DNA of 34,010 nt from Ichthyosporea sp. XGB-2017a (lineage: Eukaryota > Opisthokonta > Ichthyosporea). Below, piece after piece: positions 28,247 through 34,010 of the stretch (within the stretch, counting starts at the first letter, position 1; each line of letters starts with the position of its first letter). Where the stretch lies: positions 1-34,010 of the forward strand of contig PDIM01000031.1 of the NCBI GenBank assembly GCA_002811675.1, read 5' to 3'. Below the pieces are notes generated by a model, which was not told the DNA's origin, made no database searches, and saw only the letters and a list, made by a program, of their open reading frames with translations. Both the position numbers and the translations under genes were made by a program.

Positions 28247-29884
28247 ATGAACTCTAATTTGGCCCGTGTATCCCACGCTAGCTGCACCCTTGAGGGTGAA
28301 ATAGCAGCCATTAACAGAAACCACCAGGACGCAAAGGTCAAGGAAGCAGAAGCAGGTTATTCCGCTTATGATGATAAGGAGGAGAAAGTTGATGAGGAGT
28401 TTCGTCATGTCCAGACAGCTGATGGCAAAAGTCCCACCATCTGGTCCAGAAAGTACTTCGGTCTTGCATGTTCTTACTACATTGTAGGAATTTTTCTTGG
28501 TCTGGTTGGATTTCTTCAGCCTCTGGTAATTCTTGTCAACCATAAGTCACCATCCTTCTTTGCAAGTTCCCAACAACTCATCACCATCTTCTGGTCCTAC
28601 AAAATCTTCTACGGTTTCTTTATTGATTACATGCCTATCTTTGGCTACAGCAAAAAGATGTACCAACTGTTTGGTAGTGGTGTTTCAATTGCAATCACTT
28701 TCATCCTCGCCTTTGTGGCGGAGGATTTGTCCATTGAAGCTATCCTTGGCCTCATGACTGTTCAGAACTTTTTCTCTGTAATGGCTGATTGTGCTAATGA
28801 TGGCTTTACCTGTTATCTGTCTCATAGGGAGAGTGAAAGTGATCGAGGAAAGACTCTTACCTTGGTCTACGCCTCACGATTCGTCGGAACTTTGGTGACC
28901 TTTGTCATTGCTGCTCTGGGAATGAGCGGTCCTTTCTACAGCGGCTCCTTTAATTTTGAATTGAGTATGAACAATAATTTTTTGGTCTTGGCCTGTGCCG
29001 CAGCAGCAGCTTATCCATTTCTCTTCTTCTGTATGGATGAAGAACGCTATGTCAAGCAGGACGTAAAGAGGACATTTACAGGAGAAATCAAATCTTTGAA
29101 AGATATCCTCATGAACAGGGCCATTTATCAGTTAATGTTCTTCATGGTCGTCAACCAAACCTTCATGGGTTTTACGAACAATGTTAATACTAACTACGCT
29201 TCTATCACACTTGGAATGGATGGCTTTCAAAGCAATTTGAACAATATCTTCCAATATATCCTTCTCCTTGGGGGTATGACTATTGTGAAAAAATGGGGAT
29301 TGAAGTACAATTGGGTGTACATGTTCATTGGAACTTTCATTGTACAGCTTCTTTTGGTGAATTTGGTGTACCTTTTTGTTTGGGATGTCAGCCATAACAG
29401 CTGGCTTTATGTTGTTCTTTCTGCCACCAACCAGCTCCCTTATGGAATGAACTTTATCATCTCTTCTTTCTTTATGGTTGAAATTGCCACCCCTGGACAC
29501 GAGGCATTGGTATTTGGTCTGTTTTCTACCGTCCACAACATCTGCATTCCTCTCGCCACTGTTCTGAGCAATCAGTTAATGAGTGCCTTTGATAACTTGT
29601 CGAATGATGCTATCAAAGCCGACACTAATGACTTCCGCGAGTCGTGGTCTTACTATCAATTGTCTGTTACATGCATTATGCTTTTGTGTCTGATTGTAAT
29701 GCCTCTCTTCCCAAAACAGAAAGAACAAGCCCGCGCATTGGCGCACAAGTCTTCAAATAAGCTAATTGGTGTTCTTGTCACAATTTTGGTCACCCTCTGT
29801 TTGCTTTATGCAACCGTCTGTACTGTACTGACCATTGTCCCTTCTACGCAATGTCTGACTTTCATTGGTGGTGGTGGGTGCTAG
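28247..29884 (+). CDS. BT1 (folate-biopterin transporter) family membrane protein, tandem copy 1
   Basis: A 545-residue polytopic membrane protein of the major facilitator superfamily, with about 12 predicted helices after a polar N-terminus of about 70 residues. The start at 28247 is chosen because copy 2 begins with the same MNSN..RVS text and has the same total length. A frame upstream has no ATG. DYMPIFGYSKKMY (from residue 127) matches the BT1 signature D-x-x-P-x-FGYRR-x-PY. ADCANDG (about 180) fits the conserved AD motif in the next loop. BT1 proteins move folates, pterins or S-adenosylmethionine, but many protist members are uncharacterised, so the substrate is unknown. The protein ends in GGGGC. 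AATAAA is at 29965-29970. Confidence 0.82.
   Translation: MNSNLARVSHASCTLEGEIAAINRNHQDAKVKEAEAGYSAYDDKEEKVDEEFRHVQTADGKSPTIWSRKYFGLACSYYIVGIFLGLVGFLQPLVILVNHKSPSFFASSQQLITIFWSYKIFYGFFIDYMPIFGYSKKMYQLFGSGVSIAITFILAFVAEDLSIEAILGLMTVQNFFSVMADCANDGFTCYLSHRESESDRGKTLTLVYASRFVGTLVTFVIAALGMSGPFYSGSFNFELSMNNNFLVLACAAAAAYPFLFFCMDEERYVKQDVKRTFTGEIKSLKDILMNRAIYQLMFFMVVNQTFMGFTNNVNTNYASITLGMDGFQSNLNNIFQYILLLGGMTIVKKWGLKYNWVYMFIGTFIVQLLLVNLVYLFVWDVSHNSWLYVVLSATNQLPYGMNFIISSFFMVEIATPGHEALVFGLFSTVHNICIPLATVLSNQLMSAFDNLSNDAIKADTNDFRESWSYYQLSVTCIMLLCLIVMPLFPKQKEQARALAHKSSNKLIGVLVTILVTLCLLYATVCTVLTIVPSTQCLTFIGGGGC
29375..29656 (+). repeat. Near-identical tract shared by transporter copies 1 and 2
   Basis: 282 bp matching 32362-32643 with 5 differences by eye, while sequence just after and just before is far more diverged. 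Consistent with gene conversion. Confidence 0.75.
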
Positions 29885-29964
29885 GCCATTCACTACATTC
29901 CCTAGTAGATACACACTCATAAAGAATACATCTGCTTACTGCTGATATTTAACGTACTAAATTC

Positions 29965-29970
29965 AATAAA
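29965..29970 (+). terminator. Polyadenylation signal, transporter copy 1
   Basis: AATAAAG about 80 nt after the stop codon. Confidence 0.55.
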
Positions 29971-31084
29971 GACTTCACTGCTCTTTTTTCATTTACTTGT
30001 CAGATAATAATAAGGTAAGTGGTCCATGGGAACAGATCCTTACGAAATGCACAAAGGCGAGGCAAGTGCACAGTGTAAATTGGCTTCATTAATTGTGGAG
30101 AAACTTACACAGCGAATGCAAAGACATCTATAGCTCGCAGCTAACATCTCTTCTGTTTTCACTGAACGGAGACACTGCTAAATTGCGAGAAAGCACGTAA
30201 TATACACAGACTGTGCATATTTCAAGTGCCCGCCACGTCCTTCTCTGCAATGGCAGCCATTGAGAAAAGCTGCTCTTGTGCTAAGCGCCACAACTCCATG
30301 TTTATATTCTGAGCTGCGAGATGTCTAGACGGGTGACGACCCATATTGTATTAATTAATATATAAACCAAAATGTATCGCAGACCACAAATCAGCTGTCT
30401 CTCTTGCTTGCACTGTTTATGCACTTATTACTGAATGCTGCCTTAATTGATTCGTATACATTGTAGCCAACTCTTCCGCCAGTGAGTCCAATGATTCTCG
30501 AGGTAGTTCCCATGAGCAAGTAAAATAGTGAATACATTTTCAACAACTATTTAATTATCCATGTGTAAAAGCTGCTTATTCTTTTCCCTTTTCGATTTCA
30601 TAAAAAGCCTTTATTACAAGGCCTAATTACCCAGGCTACATTCTAATTTATATTATACCCATTTAATTTATCATGGAGAGACGTAAAGGGGACATGGCAC
30701 TTTATTTCCAATCCAATCTCGGCATTAACGCTCAACGAGGATATTTTAAATACTTTGCCCTTTCACACTGACTCTCCCACCCTTTCGCAATCTTATGAAT
30801 TATGCAGGGCCGAGGCAGGGCCACAACCGCACGTCCACACGAGACCACAGGTAAGCTGCAAAATTATAACCAGCTGTTCTAAAAATAAATGTGCAAAACA
30901 CAAACGAATATATTTGAAATATCAGACCAGACTGACAATGAGGAGGAAGCACGCCACTATCAGATAAGAATACCAGCATCCATATTCTGTCTTAGTCTTT
31001 GTTAGCACTACAAGCTTATATGGTATGTAATTAAGGAGAAGGAACAGAAGTGATAATTGGCTGCTAGTGCACTTTTCAAGAAAG
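29971..31084. other. Intergenic between tandem transporters
   Basis: About 1.1 kb with no convincing gene. The right half resembles the DNA before copy 1 in short patches. Confidence 0.4.
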
Positions 31085-31092
31085 TATAAATA
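31085..31092 (+). promoter_or_regulatory. TATA box, transporter copy 2
   Basis: TATAAATACGG 149 nt before the ATG, with AGTAACAGTGACAAA about 37 nt downstream, matching copy 1. Confidence 0.65.
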
Positions 31093-31233
31093 CGGACTTG
31101 CAATTGCTCCCAATATTGAAAAGTAACAGTGACAAAAACAATCGACATTAAAAGGATTTTAAAAGGAATCAGTCATTTCATAACTTTTTGACACTCTGTT
31201 TTTTATTTTTCAACATCACCTTCACTAGAAAGT

Positions 31234-32871
31234 ATGAATTCCAATATGGCCCGTGTATCCCAGGCTAGTTTCACCCTTGAAAGTGAAATAGCAGCCATCA
31301 ACAAGAACCACCAGGACGCAAAGGTCAAGGAAGCCGAAGCAGGTTTATCCACTTATCATGTTAAGGAGAAGAACGTTGATGAGGCGTTTTGCCCTGTCCA
31401 AGCAGCTGATGGGAAAAGTCCCACCATCTGGTCCAGAAAGTATATCGGTCTTGCATGTTCTTACTACATTGTAGGAATCTTTCTTGGTCTGGCTGGGATT
31501 CTTCAGCCTCTGGTACTTATTGTCAACCATAAGCAAGCACCCTTCTTTGCTAGTTCCCAACAACTCATCACCATCTTCTGGTCCTACAAGATCTTCTACG
31601 GTTTCTTTATTGACTACATGCCTATCCTTGGCTACAGCAAAAAGATGTATCAACTGATTGGTAGCGGTATTTCAATCGCCATTCTGTTTGTTCTCGCATT
31701 TACAGCTGACACTTTATCCATTGAAGCTATCTTGGGTATAATGACCGTGCAGAACTTCTTTTCTGTCATGGCTGATTGTGCTAACGATGGCTTTACATGT
31801 CATCTCTCTCACAGAGAGACTGAAAGTGATCGAGGAAAGACCCTCTCATTGGTATATAGTACTCGCTTTGTAGGAACCATGGTGACCTATGTTATTGCCG
31901 CTTTGGGAACGAATGGACCATCTTATAAAGGTTCCTTTGATTTTGATTTAAGCATGAACAACATCTTTTTGGTTTTGGGATGCGTTTCTGCCATCGCCTA
32001 TCCGTTTCTTTTTTTTTGTATGGATGAAGAGCGCTATGTCAAGCAGGACGTAAAGAGAACTTTTACTGGAGAGATGAAAGCTTTGAAAGACATCCTCATG
32101 AACAGAGCTATTTATCAGTTAATGTTCTTCATGCTTGTCAACCAAACCTTCATGGGATTTCAAAACAATGTTAATACGAACTTCGCTACCGACGTACTCA
32201 GAATGAATGGATTTCAAAACAATATGAACTTTGTCTTCCAGTATATCCTTCTCTTTGGGGGTATGGCTATTGTGAAAAAATGGGGATTGAGGTACAACTG
32301 GGTGTACATGTTCATTGGAACTTTCCTTGTACAGCTCGTGTTGATCAATTTCGTATGGCTTTTTGTTTGGGATGTCAGCCATGACAGCTGGCTTTATGTT
32401 GTTCTTTCTGCCACCAACCAGCTCCCTTATGGAATGAACTTTATCGTATCTTCTTTCTTTATGGTTGAAATTGCCGCCCCTGGACACGAGGCATTGGTAT
32501 TTGGTCTGTTTTCTACCGTCCACAACATCTGCATTCCTCTCGCCACTGTTCTGAGCAATCAGTTAATGAGTGCCTTTGATAACTTGTCGAATGATGATAT
32601 CAAAGCCGACACTAATGACTTCCGCGAGTCGTGGTCTTACTATCAATTAGCCGTGACGGGTATTATGATGATGTGTTTGGTTGTCATGCCTCTTTTTCCC
32701 AGGCAAAAAGAGGAAGCCCGGGCATTGGCGCGTAAATCTTCTAACCGCTTCCTTGCAATTTCTGTCCTTATTTTGTGCATCCTCGCTTTGATTTACGCCA
32801 CCGTCTGTACTATACTGACCATTGTTCCCTCCACGCAATGTATGACATTTATTGGTGGCGGTGGGTGTTAG
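31234..32871 (+). CDS. BT1 family membrane protein, tandem copy 2
   Basis: 545 residues, colinear with copy 1 without length change. It keeps the BT1 motif (DYMPILGYSKKMY), ADCANDG and the GGGGC ending. Divergence is concentrated in the N-terminal polar region, helices 5-6 (about 31680-31990), the 32170-32240 loop and the last 80 residues. Blocks between are almost identical, so the pair is a mosaic. Substrate-facing helices may therefore differ between copies, an inference from where changes fall. Same promoter elements as copy 1. AATAAA at 32950-32955. Confidence 0.82.
   Translation: MNSNMARVSQASFTLESEIAAINKNHQDAKVKEAEAGLSTYHVKEKNVDEAFCPVQAADGKSPTIWSRKYIGLACSYYIVGIFLGLAGILQPLVLIVNHKQAPFFASSQQLITIFWSYKIFYGFFIDYMPILGYSKKMYQLIGSGISIAILFVLAFTADTLSIEAILGIMTVQNFFSVMADCANDGFTCHLSHRETESDRGKTLSLVYSTRFVGTMVTYVIAALGTNGPSYKGSFDFDLSMNNIFLVLGCVSAIAYPFLFFCMDEERYVKQDVKRTFTGEMKALKDILMNRAIYQLMFFMLVNQTFMGFQNNVNTNFATDVLRMNGFQNNMNFVFQYILLFGGMAIVKKWGLRYNWVYMFIGTFLVQLVLINFVWLFVWDVSHDSWLYVVLSATNQLPYGMNFIVSSFFMVEIAAPGHEALVFGLFSTVHNICIPLATVLSNQLMSAFDNLSNDDIKADTNDFRESWSYYQLAVTGIMMMCLVVMPLFPRQKEEARALARKSSNRFLAISVLILCILALIYATVCTILTIVPSTQCMTFIGGGGC
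32362..32643 (+). repeat. Near-identical tract, copy 2
   Basis: Partner of 29375-29656, at a constant offset of 2987 bp. Confidence 0.75.
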
Positions 32872-32949
32872 AGCATGCACTACAGCTCATAGTGTTACAC
32901 ACTAAAGATACACCTTCGGATACACCTACGTGCTGGCATTAAAAAATGC

Positions 32950-32955
32950 AATAAA
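32950..32955 (+). terminator. Polyadenylation signal, transporter copy 2
   Basis: AATAAA 79 nt after the stop codon. Confidence 0.5.
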
Positions 32956-33311
32956 CCCTTCGCTTGCTATTTTCATTTAGTTTTCAGTCTCATAGAGTCC
33001 CATCAAAGAAACAGTCTTGGAATTAGTCTTAAATTAGTTGTTAAAGCTAAAGCTACAGCACATTGCCTTTGGCTACACAGACATCGAGGGTCTGCAATAG
33101 ACTGGCAATAGATTCCACCCTTCAGTGCACATAGCTCTTTGCTCCCGGTGGCCTGATTGAGAAGATACAAATGCAGAAAGTTGTGGGGGTTCTTGCACTA
33201 CGAATCCATGAATGCTACAAATAGTCCACAGAGCAAAGAAGATTTGAGCTTTTGACTGACATTTCCGAACTGGCCGTCATTCGTCATATATACAACATTC
33301 ATGCCTTTTGA

Positions 33312-33689
33312 TTGGAGTTTCTTCGGGAAGAAGAGAGATATGCCGAGATGGACGTAAAGAGGACTTTTACAGGGGAGATGAAGGCTTTGAAAAGAATCCT
33401 GATGAGCAGAGCCGTCTATCAGCCTATGGTTGAGACTGCCACTCCTGGACACGAGGCATTGGTATTTGGCCTGCTTTCTACCGCCACTGTTTTGAGTAAT
33501 CAGTTAATGAACACGTTTGACATTTTGGACAAAAGTGATATAGAAGAAGACAGTATTGACTTCCGTCAGTCATGGTCTTGCTATCAATCCGCCATTACAG
33601 CCATTATGCTTATGGCTCTGATTGTAATGCCTCTGTTTCCACGACATGAAGCGCAAGCCCGGGCGATGTTCCATCCACTCAATGTCTGA
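33312..33689 (+). pseudogene. Third BT1-type copy, 5'-truncated with internal deletions
   Basis: 125 codons align with the second half of copies 1 and 2, beginning at the EERY..DVKRTFTGEMKAL segment. The first 280 or so codons are absent. One internal deletion removes a net 113 codons, from after YQ to METATPGHEALV. A second removes 8 codons (between LLST and ATVLSN). Both are in frame. After the new stop at 33687-33689 the DNA still aligns with the ancestral ending (a remnant of the Gly-rich GGGGC codons and TAG), so the stop is a late change. AATAAA at 33805-33810 is retained. It cannot be a transporter, but a short membrane peptide could be made. Confidence 0.8.
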
Positions 33690-34010
33690 AATTTATGGGT
33701 GCCAATTGGTGCTAGTCCATCCTCTATGCTTTGAAGCAGATACACGAACATTAGTTCGCAGCCTTCATACTGCATACCAATCATGTAGGTGAATTTGAAA
33801 TTTAAATAAAACATGGATTGCTGGCTTAATTTATGAGCTAAAGAGCGTTTTGCACAACCAAAAAAAAACAAGTTCCTCTGTGCAGAAAGCAGAAAAAACA
33901 GTATCGAGACTATGAAGTGTTATTAGTGGACAAAAGATAAAATAAGCAAGGCAACTGCCAATTGCCATAGCCCCTACGATAAACAAAAAAAAAAAAAAAA
34001 AAAAAACCAA
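33690..34010. other. 3' flank ending in an A-tract
   Basis: No gene. AATAAA at 33805-33810. A run of A's just before the window end could be genomic or an assembly edge effect. Confidence 0.4.

Noticed and set aside
33981-34006. A-run at the window end as a poly(A) tail of a retroposed gene
   Set aside because: No gene or AATAAA within a credible distance. It may be an edge of the assembly or a simple repeat.

Overview
The window is nuclear DNA of a eukaryote, most likely a free-living protist. Evidence: a gene with three GT-AG introns (85-107 nt), TATA boxes 110-160 nt upstream of start codons, CCAATCA boxes, AATAAA polyadenylation signals, a eukaryotic-type tRNA-Val(CAC), a Ty3/gypsy retrotransposon, MITE-like elements, and protist-type families (BT1 transporters, a periplasmic-binding-fold receptor with a TRP-like membrane module, a MACPF-like protein). 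I cannot fix the lineage. A stramenopile or other SAR protist is a guess.

Layout. 474-542 is a 23-bp triple repeat. 649-4370 (-) is a four-exon receptor-like gene. 6040-6789 (+) is a short-chain dehydrogenase. 7364-7740 is a broken tnp2-like transposase fragment. 8139-8810 (+) is a small secreted protein. 9456-9686 (+) is a tiny SR/K-rich protein. It faces a decayed unidentified coding region (about 9870-10736, -) across a strong hairpin at 9687-9735. 11891-13801 (+) is a secreted MACPF-like protein followed by an A27 tract. A tRNA-Val (13922-13995, -) comes next, then a decayed Ty3/gypsy element (about 14119-17512) whose reverse transcriptase is cut by a 240-bp inverted-repeat element. 17613-20945 (-) encodes a 1110-residue secreted protein with an apparent lipase-type catalytic triad. 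21990-22307 is an ABC-transporter fragment, ended by a 166-bp MITE with a perfect 7-bp target duplication. 22618-23679 (-) is a MYND zinc-finger protein with a 56-nt dA:dT tract right behind its TATA box. 24085-24915 (-) is a class I methyltransferase. 26192-26665 (-) may encode a tail-anchored protein. The right end holds two tandem BT1-family transporter genes (28247-29884 and 31234-32871) and a third, internally deleted copy (33312-33689).

The genes do not form a single pathway. What they share is expression style: short TATA promoters, A/C-rich leaders, few introns, and polyadenylation signals very close to (twice overlapping) the stop codon. The accessory interest lies in nested mobile elements and decayed coding DNA between housekeeping and secreted-protein genes, and in the mosaic tandem transporter family. 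No clear novel multi-gene system was found. The best candidates for new biology are the receptor/TRP-like fusion, the unidentified decayed protein with its convergent hairpin, the lipase-like secreted giant, and the poly(A)-leader promoter.
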